The notes: generated from the letters alone by a model not told the origin. 64,000 nucleotides of DNA from Cellulomonas persica (GCF_007989825.1 NZ_BJUA01000011.1:1-64000); one strand, 5' to 3'; shown: positions 30,348 to 39,271, numbered from the stretch's first letter. A program made the numbers and translations.

Positions 30348-31048
30348 CAGCGACGCCGGCGCAGCAGGTCCGGGTAGTGCGCGAACACCGCCATGGCGAC
30401 GCCCGCCGCGAGCAGGTTCTTGACCACGTCGCCCGGCAGGTACACCGCGCCCCACCCGAACGCCTCGCCGATGGTCACGTGGAAGTGGCGGGCCATGCCG
30501 ACGATCCCCGCGGGGTGGATCGTCAGCGCCGTGCCGATCACGCCGCTCGCGACCAGCACGAGGTAGCGCGCCTGACCGGTCGCGGCGCGCGCGGGACCAG
30601 CGAGCCAGCCCGCGAGCGCGGCCGCGAACGGGAATGCGAGCAGGTACCCCGCGCTCGGCCCGGCCAGGACCGCGAGACCGCCGGTCCCGCCCGAGAACAC
30701 CGGCACCCCCGCGAAGCCGACAGCGAGGTAGAGCAGCACGGCGAGCGCGCCGCGTCGCCAGCCCAGCACGAGGCCGGCGAGGACGACGCCGAACGTCTGC
30801 AGCGTGACCGGCACGCCCGTGCCCGTCGGGATGCCGGGGATGATCGCGCACGCGGACAGGAACGCGGCGAACGTCGCGACGAGCGCGAGGTCGGTCGCCA
30901 GACCGTGGGCGCGCTCGGCCGGCTCGGGCAGCGCGTGGTCGAGCACCGCTGTGGGGTCCAGGGCCGTGGGGTCGGCTCCGCTCGGGGCGTCGGCACCGGC
31001 GGTCGCCCCGGGCGCTATCAGAAGGTCGTGCTCGCGTGCGTCGGCCAC
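30347..31048 (-). CDS. bioY: Biotin transporter substrate-binding subunit BioY
   Basis: A 233-residue S-component with about six membrane segments and the BioY hallmarks IPGIPTGTGVPVTLQTFGVVL, FSGGTGGLAVLAGPSAGYL and the C-terminal YLPGDVVKN. It binds biotin and works with BioM and BioN. A 50-residue Ala/Asp/Pro-rich N-terminus is variable. GTG start with GAGGAGA upstream. Confidence 0.94.
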   Translation of the reverse strand: MADAREHDLLIAPGATAGADAPSGADPTALDPTAVLDHALPEPAERAHGLATDLALVATFAAFLSACAIIPGIPTGTGVPVTLQTFGVVLAGLVLGWRRGALAVLLYLAVGFAGVPVFSGGTGGLAVLAGPSAGYLLAFPFAAALAGWLAGPARAATGQARYLVLVASGVIGTALTIHPAGIVGMARHFHVTIGEAFGWGAVYLPGDVVKNLLAAGVAMAVFAHYPDLLRRRR

Positions 31049-31174
31049 GGGTGGTCTCCTCGGGTCGGCTTGCTCGGCGGTCGGCGATCGGGCTCGTCGG
31101 CCCGTCGCGGTGCGACGTGGTCTCCTGGGTGTGACGCGGTGCGCGTCGTCGGGAGAAAAAGGCGGCAGGTCGTC

Positions 31175-31194
31175 ACGCTAGCGGTCGTTAGGAT
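31175..31194. promoter_or_regulatory. Divergent -10 boxes for bioY and the ABC-F gene
   Basis: On the minus strand TAGCGT (31175-31180) points to bioY with a leader of about 120 bases. On the plus strand TAGGAT (31189-31194) points to the ABC-F gene with a leader of about 50 bases. The two -10 boxes are only 8 bases apart, so the promoters overlap. In the bioY leader, the 10-mer GTGGTCTCCT (plus strand) is repeated at 31051 and 31117; the first copy contains the bioY ribosome-binding site. No riboswitch was recognised. Confidence 0.45.
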
Positions 31195-31252
31195 TGATGG
31201 CGTTTGTGCGCCCGCCCAACACGTGAGCGGGCTTTCCGGAGGAAACCACCAC

Positions 31253-32848
31253 GTGATCACCGCTCATGGCGTCGGCCTGCGCATCGGCGCACGCGAGCTG
31301 CTCGCCGAGACCTCGTTCAGGATCGCCGCGGGCGACCGGATCGGTCTCGTCGGCCGCAACGGCGCCGGCAAGACGACCCTCACCAAGACGCTCGCCGGCC
31401 AGTCGCAGCCGACGAGCGGCTCGATCACGCGCGGTGAGGTCGGCTACCTGCCGCAGGACCCCGCGACGGGCGACCTCGACGTGCTCGCGCTCGACCGCGT
31501 GCTCTCGGCGCGCGGCCTGGACGAGATCGTGCGGAACATGCGCGCGACCGAGGTCGTGATGGCCGAGGGCGACGACGCGGCCCGTGCCAAGGCGATGGAG
31601 CGCTACACGCGCCTCGAGGCGCGCTTCACCGCGGCGGGGGGCTACGCGGCGGAGTCCGAGGCGCACCGCATCACGGCGAACCTGGGGCTCGACGACCGGG
31701 TGCTGGGGCAGACGCTCGGCACGTTGTCGGGTGGTCAGCGCCGGCGCGTCGAGCTCGCGCGCATCCTGTTCTCCGGTGTCGAGACGTTGCTCCTCGACGA
31801 GCCGACGAACCACCTCGACGCCGACTCGATCGCGTGGCTGCGCGACTACCTCAAGTCGTACTCGGGCGGCTTCGTCGTGATCTCGCACGATGTCGAGCTG
31901 CTGCGCGCCACGGTGAACAAGGTCTTCCACCTGGACGCGAACCGCGCCGCGCTCGACCAGTACAACCTGGGCTGGGACGCCTACCTGCTGCAGCGCGAGA
32001 CCGACGAGAAGCGCCGCCGCCGCGAGCGCGCGAACGCCGAGAAGAAGGCCGCGGCGCTCATGGCGCAGGCCGACAAGATGCGTGCGAAGGCGACCAAGGC
32101 CGTCGCGGCGCAGAACATGGCGCGGCGCGCCGAGAAGATGCTGTCGGGTCTCGAGGAGGCCCGCGTGAGCGACAAGGTCGCCAAGCTGAGGTTCCCGGAC
32201 CCCGCGCCGTGCGGGCGCACGCCGCTCACGGCGTCGGACCTGTCGAAGTCCTACGGCTCGCAGGAGGTCTTCACGGGCGTCGACCTCGCGATCGACCGGG
32301 GCTCGCGGGTCGTCGTCCTGGGGCTGAACGGTGCCGGCAAGACGACGCTGCTGCGGCTGCTGTCGGGGCTGGAGCAGCCGGACACCGGTGAGGTGCACCC
32401 GGGCCACGGGCTCAAGCTCGGGTACTACGCGCAGGAGCACGAGACCCTCGACCTGGAGCGGACCGTGGTCGAGAACCTGCGCTCGGCCGCGCCCGACCTG
32501 ACGGACACGCAGGTGCGCTCGGTGCTGGGCTCGTTCCTGTTCTCGGGCGACGACGCCGACAAGCCCGCGCGCGTGCTGTCCGGCGGTGAGAAGACGCGTC
32601 TGGCGCTCGCGGCGCTCGTCGTCTCGTCGGCGAACGTCCTGCTGCTCGACGAGCCGACGAACAACCTCGACCCGGCGAGCCGTGAGGAGATTCTCGCGGC
32701 CCTGCGCGGCTACAAGGGTGCGGTCGTCCTGGTCAGCCACGACGAGGGCGCGGTCGCGGCGCTCGACCCCGAGCGCGTGCTCCTGCTGCCGGACGGCGAC
32801 GAGGACCTCTGGAACGCCGACTACCTGGACCTGATCACCCTCGCCTGA
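31253..32848 (+). CDS. ABC-F family ATP-binding protein
   Basis: A 531-residue soluble protein with two ABC domains and no membrane segment. The first has Walker A GRNGAGKTT, signature LSGGQRRRVELARIL and Walker B TLLLDEPTNHLD; the second has GLNGAGKTT, LSGGEKTRLALAALV and VLLLDEPTNNLD. The domains are joined by a charged linker with the ABC-tran-CTD-like ARRAEKMLSGLEE. ABC-F proteins act on ribosomes, as translation factors or antibiotic-protection proteins; which applies is unknown. GTG at 31253 follows GGAGGA nine bases upstream. A very long upstream extension of the frame runs antisense through bioY and is not coding. Confidence 0.95.
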   Translation: MITAHGVGLRIGARELLAETSFRIAAGDRIGLVGRNGAGKTTLTKTLAGQSQPTSGSITRGEVGYLPQDPATGDLDVLALDRVLSARGLDEIVRNMRATEVVMAEGDDAARAKAMERYTRLEARFTAAGGYAAESEAHRITANLGLDDRVLGQTLGTLSGGQRRRVELARILFSGVETLLLDEPTNHLDADSIAWLRDYLKSYSGGFVVISHDVELLRATVNKVFHLDANRAALDQYNLGWDAYLLQRETDEKRRRRERANAEKKAAALMAQADKMRAKATKAVAAQNMARRAEKMLSGLEEARVSDKVAKLRFPDPAPCGRTPLTASDLSKSYGSQEVFTGVDLAIDRGSRVVVLGLNGAGKTTLLRLLSGLEQPDTGEVHPGHGLKLGYYAQEHETLDLERTVVENLRSAAPDLTDTQVRSVLGSFLFSGDDADKPARVLSGGEKTRLALAALVVSSANVLLLDEPTNNLDPASREEILAALRGYKGAVVLVSHDEGAVAALDPERVLLLPDGDEDLWNADYLDLITLA

Positions 32849-32869
32849 GGCGTCGCGAGGGCAGCCGAG

Positions 32870-32886
32870 GGGCCCGCGACGGGCCC
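32870..32886. terminator. Hairpin between convergent ABC-F and SURF1 genes
   Basis: GGGCCCG-CGA-CGGGCCC forms a perfect 7-bp stem in the 45-bp gap between two convergent genes, so it can terminate both. Confidence 0.65.
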
Positions 32887-32893
32887 TGCGGGC

Positions 32894-33781
32894 TCAGCCG
32901 CCGGGGCGCCGGTCCGGGACCTGCGCGTCGATCAGCGCGTCCTCCTCGGCCTCGGCACGGCCCTCGCGGCGGCGCGGGCGTGCCGGTCGTGGCGGTGCCT
33001 GCGGCCGGGACGGGTCGCCCGACGGCTCGGGCGTGGGACCGGTGCCGTCGCGCTCCTCGACGACCTCGCGGCGCGCGAGCCATGTGAAGCCGACGAGGCC
33101 GCCGAGCGCGAACGCCCACCACTGGAACGCGTACGACAGGTGCGAGCCCGGGTCGAGGTCGGGCTGGGGCAGGGCCCCGAGCGCGTCCTGAGCGGGCGGG
33201 TCCTCGCTCACGAGCTGCCCGTAGGTGTGCGCGTAGGGCGTCGTGCCCTCGATGCCACCCGCGGTCAGCACCTGGTGCGGCGCGATGGCCTGGACCGAGC
33301 CGGCGGGTGCGCCGCGCGTCGAGGTGTTCTCCGCGTGGCGCAGGCGCGCGACGAGCCGCACGTCGCCGGCGGGCGCCGCCGGGACGTCCACGGCTGCGCT
33401 CGCGTCCGCGCCCGTCGGCACCCAGCCGCGGTCGACGACGAGCACGTCACCGGTGGCCGCCACCTCGAACGGCACGAGCACGTGGTACGAGGGGCGGCCG
33501 TCGACGGGACGGTTGCGCAGGAGCACGGTGGCGTCGCTCAGGTAGTGGCCGTCGAGGAGGACTTGGCGCCACTCGTCGTCGCCCGCGAGCACCGCGGACG
33601 GGCTCGCCAGGACGTCGGCGAGCGGGACGGGCGTCGCGTCGTAGTTGCGCTCCACGGTGGCGATCTGCGCGTCGCGCCACTCGTGCCGGTGCCACTGCCA
33701 CCGCCCGAGGAACGTGCACACCACCGCGAGGACGACGCCGACGAGCACGAGACCGGCGGCACGCCGCCGGACGGGTGTCAC
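32894..33781 (-). CDS. SURF1 family cytochrome oxidase assembly protein
   Basis: A 295-residue protein with one membrane segment near the N-terminus (about 10-27) and one near residue 220-235, bracketing an outer domain, as in SURF1/Shy1. The conserved features are FLGRWQWHRHEWRD, LLRNRPVDGRPSYHVLVPFE and the second-segment HLSYAFQWWAFA. It assists heme A insertion into cytochrome aa3 oxidase. The C-terminal 60 residues are a Pro/Arg/Glu-rich tail. GTG start overlaps the stop of the zinc-ribbon gene (GTGA). Confidence 0.93.
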   Translation of the reverse strand: MTPVRRRAAGLVLVGVVLAVVCTFLGRWQWHRHEWRDAQIATVERNYDATPVPLADVLASPSAVLAGDDEWRQVLLDGHYLSDATVLLRNRPVDGRPSYHVLVPFEVAATGDVLVVDRGWVPTGADASAAVDVPAAPAGDVRLVARLRHAENTSTRGAPAGSVQAIAPHQVLTAGGIEGTTPYAHTYGQLVSEDPPAQDALGALPQPDLDPGSHLSYAFQWWAFALGGLVGFTWLARREVVEERDGTGPTPEPSGDPSRPQAPPRPARPRRREGRAEAEEDALIDAQVPDRRPGG

Positions 33782-34014
33782 GTCCCGTCCGCCGCGACGA
33801 GCTGCGCCACGGGCACGGTGTCCTTCAGGAACGCGCGCACCTCGAGGAACTGCGTGAGGTGGTCCAGGTGGTCGTCGCACGCGAGCCACACCTTGCGCCG
33901 GTCGGGCGTGTGCAGCTTGGGGTTGTTCCACAGCAGCCCCCAGGTCGCGTCGCGACGGCAGCCGCGTGCGCTGCAGATCGGCTCGTCGACCGGGTCGGGA
34001 ACAGGAAGGGTCAC
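33778..34014 (-). CDS. Small putative zinc-ribbon protein coupled to SURF1
   Basis: A 78-residue protein with a C-x4-C pair (CSARGC), the invariant-looking WNNPKLHTPDRRKVWLAC segment and a C-x2-H (ACDDH), which together could hold one zinc. A short C-terminal helix (DHLTQFLEVRAFLKDTV) follows. Similar short proteins occur across actinobacteria, sometimes labelled acetone carboxylase without good reason. GTGA overlaps on both sides tie it to the DUF3099 gene and SURF1, so a role near cytochrome oxidase assembly is possible (inference). Confidence 0.8.
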   Translation of the reverse strand: MTLPVPDPVDEPICSARGCRRDATWGLLWNNPKLHTPDRRKVWLACDDHLDHLTQFLEVRAFLKDTVPVAQLVAADGT

Positions 34015-34370
34015 CGCGGGCCTCCGTCGGCGGGGTCGGGACGGGTGTCGGGGCTGGTGTCGAGGCGCAGCGACGATGCGCCCGGGCCGATCTCGCGCGG
34101 GTCGACGAAGGGCTCGAGCTCGTCGCGGCGCTCGCGACCCGCGTTGGCGAAGATCACCGCCACGTAGGGCAGCACGACGGTGGCGCTGACCAGGACGAGC
34201 GAGATCCACAGGGGGACGTGCGACCACGTGACGATCGTCAGCAGGAAGCACACGAGGCGGATGCCCATCTGCACCAGGTACCGGCGCTGACGACGGGCGA
34301 CGTCCTGCGCGAGCGGCTCGGGTGCAGCGGTGATGCTGTGCACCTCGGACTCGCGACGTCGGCTCCTCAC
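34011..34370 (-). CDS. DUF3099 family membrane protein
   Basis: A 119-residue protein with two adjacent membrane segments (GIRLVCFLLTIVTW and ISLVLVSATVVLPYVAVIFANA, about residues 38-80) and an acidic, disordered C-terminus. VHSITAAPEPL at the start and the YLVQMGIR segment match DUF3099, an actinobacterial family of unknown role. The GTG at 34370 has TACGAT six bases upstream; a second GTG (34343) is an alternative start. Confidence 0.85.
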   Translation of the reverse strand: MRSRRRESEVHSITAAPEPLAQDVARRQRRYLVQMGIRLVCFLLTIVTWSHVPLWISLVLVSATVVLPYVAVIFANAGRERRDELEPFVDPREIGPGASSLRLDTSPDTRPDPADGGPR

Positions 34371-34376
34371 CCCCTG

Positions 34377-34382
34377 ATCGTA
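34377..34382 (-). promoter_or_regulatory. -10 box TACGAT for DUF3099-zinc ribbon-SURF1 operon
   Basis: TACGAT on the minus strand, six bases before the GTG at 34370, as in the other leaderless genes here. Confidence 0.5.
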
Positions 34383-34488
34383 CGGTCCCGCAGCACGCCA
34401 TCGACGTCCGGGGCGGTTGTGGGGCTCCCACAACGCCGGCCTGGCAACGTGTGCGGTGCCGGTGCCGCGACGAGCGCGTCCGCTCGGA

Positions 34489-34494
34489 TAGCGT
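34489..34494 (+). promoter_or_regulatory. -10 box TAGCGT, leaderless fabG
   Basis: TAGCGT is followed by eight bases and the GTG at 34503, with no Shine-Dalgarno sequence. It is divergent from the DUF3099 promoter. Confidence 0.55.
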
Positions 34495-34502
34495 CGTGTC
34501 TC

Positions 34503-35237
34503 GTGCCTGAGACTTCCGACAACTCCAGCGTCCAGCCGCGCGTCGTCCTCGTGACCGGCGCGAACCGCGGCATCGGACGAGCGATCGCCGAGCGGTTCGT
34601 CGCCGCGGGGGACAAGGTCGCCACGATCTACCGCTCCGGCGAGCTGCCCGAGGGCGTCTTCGGCGTCGTCGGCGACGTCCGGGACACCGCGTCGGTGGAC
34701 GCCGCGTTCGCCGCGGTCGAGGCCGAGCTCGGGCCGGTCGAGGTGCTCGTCGCCAACGCGGGGGTCACGCGTGACCAGCTCCTCATGCGGATGTCCGACG
34801 AGGAGTTCGACGAGGTCCTGGACGTCAACCTCAAGGGCGCGTTCCGGTGCGTGCGGCGCGCGAGCAAGGGCATGATCCGGCTGCGCCGCGGGCGCATCGT
34901 GCTCATCTCGTCGGTGGTCGGCCTGTACGGCGGACCCGGCCAGGTCAACTACGCGTCGTCGAAGGCCGCGCTCGTCGGCATGGCCCGCTCGATCACGCGC
35001 GAGCTCGGCGCACGGGGGATCACCGCGAACGTCGTCGCCCCCGGCTTCATCGACACCGACATGACGCGTGCCCTGCCCGAGGCCACGCAGACCTCCTACA
35101 AGGCCGCGATCCCCGCGGGGCGGTTCGCGCAGCCCGACGAGGTCGCCGCCGCCGTCGAGTTCCTCGCCTCGCCCCCCGCCGCGTACATCAGCGGGGCCGT
35201 GCTGCCGGTCGACGGTGGCCTCGGCATGGGCCACTGA
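34503..35237 (+). CDS. fabG: 3-oxoacyl-ACP reductase FabG
   Basis: A 244-residue short-chain dehydrogenase that reduces beta-ketoacyl-ACP with NADPH. Cofactor motif is TGANRGIG near residues 19-26, then NAG in VLVANAGV, and the catalytic Ser/Tyr/Lys in ISSVVGLYG and YASSK. The fabG-fabI pair matches the mycobacterial fabG1-inhA operon. Complete length. Confidence 0.95.
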   Translation: MPETSDNSSVQPRVVLVTGANRGIGRAIAERFVAAGDKVATIYRSGELPEGVFGVVGDVRDTASVDAAFAAVEAELGPVEVLVANAGVTRDQLLMRMSDEEFDEVLDVNLKGAFRCVRRASKGMIRLRRGRIVLISSVVGLYGGPGQVNYASSKAALVGMARSITRELGARGITANVVAPGFIDTDMTRALPEATQTSYKAAIPAGRFAQPDEVAAAVEFLASPPAAYISGAVLPVDGGLGMGH

Positions 35238-35269
35238 CCCTCCAGCACCCTCCAGGAAGAGAGACCACC

Positions 35270-36040
35270 ATGGGCCTGCTCACCGGCAAGAAGCTCCTCG
35301 TCACCGGCGTCCTGACGGACGGCTCTATCGCGTTCCACGTCGCGCGGCTCGCACAGGAGGAGGGCGCCCAGGTGGTGCTCACCTCGTTCGACCGCCAGTT
35401 CCGCCTCACGCAGGTGATCGCTCGTCGTCTGCCCGTCGAGGCACCCGTCGTCCAGCTCGACGTCACCGACGCCGAGGACCTGGCGGCGCTCGCGGACCGC
35501 GTGCGCGAGGCCGGCCTCGACTCGCTCGACGGCGTCGTGCACTCGATCGGGTTCGCACCGCAGTCGGTGATGGGAGGCAACTTCCTGGCGGGTGAGTGGG
35601 CCGACGTGGCCACCGCGCTCGAGGTCTCGGCGTACTCGCTGAAGTCCCTCGCCGTCGCGACGCAGCCGCTCCTGACGAACGGCGGCTCGATCGTCGGTCT
35701 GACGTTCGACGCCAAGTTCGCGTGGCCGGTCTACGACTGGATGGGCGTGGCGAAGGCGGCGTTCGAGTCGACCTCGCGCTACCTGGCGCGCGACCTCGGC
35801 CCGTCGGGCGTCCGGGTCAACCTCGTCTCCGCGGGTCCGATCCGCACCACGGCCGCCAAGTCGATCCCTGGGTTCGAGGCCATGGAGGCCAACTGGGGGA
35901 CCCGGGCACCGCTCGGCTGGGACGTCACGGACCCCGAGCCGACCGCTCGCGCGGTCGCCGCACTGCTGTCCGACTGGTTCCCCGCGACCACCGGCGAGAT
36001 CGTGCACGTGGATGGCGGTGTACACGCGATGGGGCAGTGA
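35270..36040 (+). CDS. fabI: Enoyl-ACP reductase FabI/InhA-like
   Basis: A 256-residue NADH-dependent enoyl-ACP reductase. It has the divergent Gly-rich motif GVLTDGSIAFHVA at the N-terminus, LTFDAKFAWPVYDWMGVAKAA with catalytic Tyr and Lys spaced YxxxxxxK as in InhA, and the substrate-loop SAGPIRTTAAKSIPGF. It completes fatty acid elongation after FabG, 32 bases upstream. AGGAAGAGAG precedes the ATG. Confidence 0.95.
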   Translation: MGLLTGKKLLVTGVLTDGSIAFHVARLAQEEGAQVVLTSFDRQFRLTQVIARRLPVEAPVVQLDVTDAEDLAALADRVREAGLDSLDGVVHSIGFAPQSVMGGNFLAGEWADVATALEVSAYSLKSLAVATQPLLTNGGSIVGLTFDAKFAWPVYDWMGVAKAAFESTSRYLARDLGPSGVRVNLVSAGPIRTTAAKSIPGFEAMEANWGTRAPLGWDVTDPEPTARAVAALLSDWFPATTGEIVHVDGGVHAMGQ

Positions 36041-36119
36041 AGACGCACGTCGTCAAGGGGTTCAGGTCGGGCGGCATGCTGCCGATGGGGTGAATGTCAG
36101 GTCCGACCGAAGGAGTGAC

Positions 36120-36587
36120 ATGGACCCACGCACGCACGATCCGGCGCAGCTGGTCGAGACTGCGGCACGTGCGTTGTTCGAGCGGCGCGCCGAGCACAGC
36201 GGCCTGCGGTTCGACGCGCTGCCGGTCTGGGCGCTGTGGGTACGCGAGAGCTACCTCGAGGACGCACGAGCCGTCCTCGAGGCCGTCGGGCTGGTTCCCG
36301 GACCGCAGCGCGCGACGGGTGACCGCTACGAGCGGCTCGCCGACGCGGCGCTGCGCACGTCGTCGCGACTGCCCGTCGGGCGCGCCGGACGCGTGCCCGC
36401 GCAGCGCGCGCCGATCGGGGTGGACGACCGGGTCATCGACCGCATGTCCTCGCCGCGCACCGAGGAGCTCGAGGCGCTGCTGCTCGAGCCGGCCGACGTC
36501 GCCGCGCTGGGGTTCAGCGGTGTCGAGAGCTCGCTCGACTGGAAGCCGCCGGTGTCGAGCTGGAACCCGCCGTCGTCCGCGTACTGA
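36120..36587 (+). CDS. Hypothetical protein
   Basis: A 155-residue soluble protein of no recognised family. The N-terminal two thirds are helical (LVETAARALFERRAEHSG, AVLEAVGLVPGP), the middle is Arg/Pro rich, and the C-terminus ends in repeated WKPP and WNPP motifs (DWKPPVSSWNPPSS). ATG at 36120 is preceded by GAAGGAG at a good distance. It lies 79 bases after fabI and might be co-transcribed with it. Confidence 0.7.
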   Translation: MDPRTHDPAQLVETAARALFERRAEHSGLRFDALPVWALWVRESYLEDARAVLEAVGLVPGPQRATGDRYERLADAALRTSSRLPVGRAGRVPAQRAPIGVDDRVIDRMSSPRTEELEALLLEPADVAALGFSGVESSLDWKPPVSSWNPPSSAY

Positions 36588-36624
36588 CCCCGAGGCCGCA
36601 GCAGCACTCCTGAGCCCTCGGTCC

Positions 36625-36674
36625 GGTCGCCGACTGCGACCAGCGCCACAGCCGTCACGGTGCGGCGGCTGTGG
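36625..36674 (+). terminator. Two consecutive hairpins before the SixA-like gene
   Basis: GGTCGC-CGACT-GCGACC (36625-36641) and CCACAGCCG ... CGGCTGTGG (36646-36654 with 36666-36674, 11-base loop) follow the hypothetical gene. Together they probably end its transcript. Confidence 0.55.
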
Positions 36675-36706
36675 TCCGCCCGGGCGCGGGGTGGCACGCT
36701 GGTCGC

Positions 36707-37219
36707 GTGACGACACCCCGACGCCTGGTGCTCCTGCGACACGCCAAGGCCGAGCACCCCGCCGGGCTGCCGGACCACTCCCGACCGCTCGCGCTCGCCG
36801 GACGCCGGCAGTCCCCGCTCGTCGGCGCCGCCATGGCCGAGGCGGGCATCGCGCCTGACCTCGTGTGGTGCTCCTCGAGCGTCCGCACCCGCCAGACGTG
36901 GGAACTCGTGCGCGGCGCGCTCGGTCTCCAGCCGCCGGTCGAGTACCGCGACGAGGTCTACGACGCGGGGACCGCATCGCTGCTCGCGCTGGTCGCGGCC
37001 GCGCCCGAGGACGTCCGCACGCTCGTCGTCGTGGGCCACGAGCCCACGATGTCCCACGCCGCGGCGACCCTCGCCGGGCCTGAGTCCGACCCCGCCACCG
37101 TCGCGCGCGTGCAGCTCGGCGTGCCGACCGCGTCCTGGTCGTGGCTCGAGCTGGCCGGGTCGTGGGACGAGGTCGAGCCCCGTGCCGCACGCCTCGTCCG
37201 TCTGGTCACCCCGGGCTGA
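36707..37219 (+). CDS. Histidine phosphatase, SixA-like
   Basis: A 170-residue phosphohistidine-type phosphatase. The catalytic His is in LVLLRHAKAEHP (RHA form, as in SixA, rather than RHG), and the second catalytic His is in VVVGHEPTMSH. Size fits SixA proteins, which remove phosphate from histidine of signalling proteins in E. coli; the target here is unknown. GTG start without a clear ribosome-binding site. Confidence 0.9.
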   Translation: MTTPRRLVLLRHAKAEHPAGLPDHSRPLALAGRRQSPLVGAAMAEAGIAPDLVWCSSSVRTRQTWELVRGALGLQPPVEYRDEVYDAGTASLLALVAAAPEDVRTLVVVGHEPTMSHAAATLAGPESDPATVARVQLGVPTASWSWLELAGSWDEVEPRAARLVRLVTPG

Positions 37220-37261
37220 CGCGTCTCAGCCGGTCGCGTACCCGGGTGTGCGCCCCGTTCG

Positions 37262-37897
37262 TCAGACGGCGAACGCAGGGAGGTCGAGCGCGGCGTCGAG
37301 CCGGCCGGTGAGGGTCGCGTCCGCCTGGGCCGCCACGACGGGCTTGGCGTTGAACGCGATCCCGAAGCCCGCGGTCGCGAGCATGTCGAGGTCGTTGGCG
37401 CCGTCGCCGATCGCGACCGTCGCGGCGAGGTCGGCACCCACGGCCGCGGCGTAGTCGCGCAGTGCCACGCCCTTGGCCGCTCGGTCGATCACGGGGCCGG
37501 TGACGCGTCCGGTGAGCCGCCCGTCGGCGACCTCGAGGGCGTTCGCGCGGTACAGCGTGATGCCGAGCGAGGCGGCCAGCGGCCCGACGAGCTCGACGAA
37601 CCCGCCCGAGACGAGCCCGACGGCCCACCCGCGGGCCTGCACGTCGGCGATCAGCTCGCGCGCGCCGGGCGACAGCTCGAGCTGCGTCCGGACGTCGTCG
37701 AAGACGGAGACCGGCAGCCCTGCGAGGGTCGCGACGCGCTCGTGCAGCGAGGTCGCGAACTCGATCTCGCCCCGCATCGCGCGCTCGGTGATCTGCGTGA
37801 CGAGGTCGAGGGAGCCGGCGTGGGCGGCGAGCATCTCGATCACCTCGCCCGTGATGAGCGTGGAGTCGACATCCATGACGAGCAGACGAGCGGTCAC
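37262..37897 (-). CDS. serB: Phosphoserine phosphatase
   Basis: A 211-residue HAD-type enzyme for the last step of serine synthesis. Motif I is MDVDSTLITGEVIEML (DxDST), motif II LVSGGF, Lys in DRAAKG, and motif IV IGDGANDLDML. No ACT domain precedes it, so it is the short form. The GTG at 37897 is favoured over one nine bases upstream because TACTGT lies exactly seven bases before it. Confidence 0.93.
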   Translation of the reverse strand: MTARLLVMDVDSTLITGEVIEMLAAHAGSLDLVTQITERAMRGEIEFATSLHERVATLAGLPVSVFDDVRTQLELSPGARELIADVQARGWAVGLVSGGFVELVGPLAASLGITLYRANALEVADGRLTGRVTGPVIDRAAKGVALRDYAAAVGADLAATVAIGDGANDLDMLATAGFGIAFNAKPVVAAQADATLTGRLDAALDLPAFAV

Positions 37898-37904
37898 AGC
37901 GAGC

Positions 37905-37910
37905 ACAGTA
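37905..37910 (-). promoter_or_regulatory. -10 box TACTGT, leaderless serB
   Basis: TACTGT on the minus strand, seven bases from the GTG at 37897. It overlaps the alternative upstream GTG, which decides the start choice. Confidence 0.5.
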
Positions 37911-37973
37911 GCGAGATCGCCGCGCGGCGCCCTCGGGCGTCCACGCCGGACGTGCCTGAGGGCGTCGCACGGG

Positions 37974-39215
37974 TCAGCTCGTGATGATCGTGCCCTTCGG
38001 GACGACCGTCAGGCCCGACTCGGTCACGGTGAAGCCGCGTGCGAGGTCGTGCTCGTGGTCGAGACCGATGCGTGCCCGTTCCGGGACCACCACGTTCTTG
38101 TCCAGGATCGAGCGGTGCACCTGCGCGTAGCGGCTGACCTGCACGCCGTCCATCAGCACCGAGTCGGTGACCTGGGCCCACGAGTGCAGGCGCACGCCCG
38201 GCGACAGCACCGAACCGGACACGGTCGCACCGGAGACGACGACACCGGGGGAGACGATCGAGTCCGCCGCGTGCCCGAGCCGCCCGGCACCGGCGTGCAC
38301 GAACTTGGCCGGCGGCAGGCCGGTGTACCCGGTCAGGAGCGGCCACTCGTCGTTGTAGAGGTTGAACACCGGCTCGATCGCGATGAGGTCGATGTTGGCC
38401 TCGTAGTACGCGTCGAGCGTCCCGACGTCGCGCCAGTAGTCGCGGTCGCGCGGGGTCGAGCCCGGCACGTCGTTGCGGATGAAGTCGTACACCGCCGCGG
38501 TGCCGCGCTCGACGAAGGCCGGGACGATGTCGCCGCCCATGTCGTGGCGGCTGTTGACGTTCTCGGCGTCCTCGGTGACCGCGCGCGCCAGCGCCTTGGC
38601 GTCGATCACGTAGTTGCCCATCGAGGCGAGCACCTCGTGCGGCGAGTCCGCCAGGCCGATCGCGTCCTTGGGCTTCTCGCGGAACGCCCGGATGCGCGTC
38701 GGGTCGCTCGCGTCCGTCTCGATGACGCCGAACTGGTCGGCCTCCGCGAGCGGCTGCCGGATGCCCGCGACGGTGAGCTCGGCGCCCGACTCGACGTGCG
38801 CCTGCACCATCTGCGAGAAGTCCATGCGGTACACGTGGTCGGCGCCCACCACGACGACGATGTCGGGGCGCTCGTCGTCGATGATGTTGAGGCACTGGTA
38901 GATCGCGTCGGCGCTGCCGAGGTACCAGTGCTTGCCGACGCGCTGCTGCGCGGGGACCGCGGCGACGTAGTTGCCGAGCAGCGGGGACATGCGCCACGTC
39001 TTGGACACGTGACGGTCCAGGCTGTGGGACTTGTACTGCGTGAGCACGATGACGTGCAGGTAGTGCGAGTTGATGACGTTCGAGAGGGCGAAGTCGACGA
39101 GTCGGTAGATGCCGCCGAACGGCACCGCGGGCTTGGCGCGGTGGGTCGTCAGGGGCATGAGTCGCTTGCCCTCGCCACCTGCGAGGACGATGGCCAGGAC
39201 GCGCGGTTGTGCCAT
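37974..39215 (-). CDS. glgC: Glucose-1-phosphate adenylyltransferase
   Basis: A 413-residue enzyme that makes ADP-glucose from glucose-1-phosphate and ATP for glycogen or maltosyl-phosphate synthesis. The nucleotidyltransferase motif is [13 protein letters not shown] near residues 11-23; GSADAIYQ and FGVIETD follow; the C-terminal third is a left-handed beta-helix ([16 protein letters not shown]). Full length. Divergent from the glycogen synthase gene. Confidence 0.97.
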   Translation of the reverse strand: MAQPRVLAIVLAGGEGKRLMPLTTHRAKPAVPFGGIYRLVDFALSNVINSHYLHVIVLTQYKSHSLDRHVSKTWRMSPLLGNYVAAVPAQQRVGKHWYLGSADAIYQCLNIIDDERPDIVVVVGADHVYRMDFSQMVQAHVESGAELTVAGIRQPLAEADQFGVIETDASDPTRIRAFREKPKDAIGLADSPHEVLASMGNYVIDAKALARAVTEDAENVNSRHDMGGDIVPAFVERGTAAVYDFIRNDVPGSTPRDRDYWRDVGTLDAYYEANIDLIAIEPVFNLYNDEWPLLTGYTGLPPAKFVHAGAGRLGHAADSIVSPGVVVSGATVSGSVLSPGVRLHSWAQVTDSVLMDGVQVSRYAQVHRSILDKNVVVPERARIGLDHEHDLARGFTVTESGLTVVPKGTIITS

Positions 39216-39221
39216 GCCCTG

Positions 39222-39227
39222 ACCCTA
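39222..39227 (-). promoter_or_regulatory. -10 box TAGGGT, leaderless glgC
   Basis: TAGGGT on the minus strand, six bases before the ATG at 39215. Confidence 0.5.
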
Positions 39228-39271
39228 GGCCCGACGGGCGCCGGGAGCGAGGTCAGGACGCGCGGACGCGC

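Noticed and set aside
31049..31174. Riboswitch in the bioY leader
   Set aside because: The leader is about 120 bases, but no known biotin riboswitch exists and I see only a repeated 10-mer around the ribosome-binding site.
30377..31252. A 292-codon extension of the ABC-F frame
   Set aside because: It lies antisense over bioY and its promoter; the GTG at 31253 has a good ribosome-binding site and starts the conserved domain.
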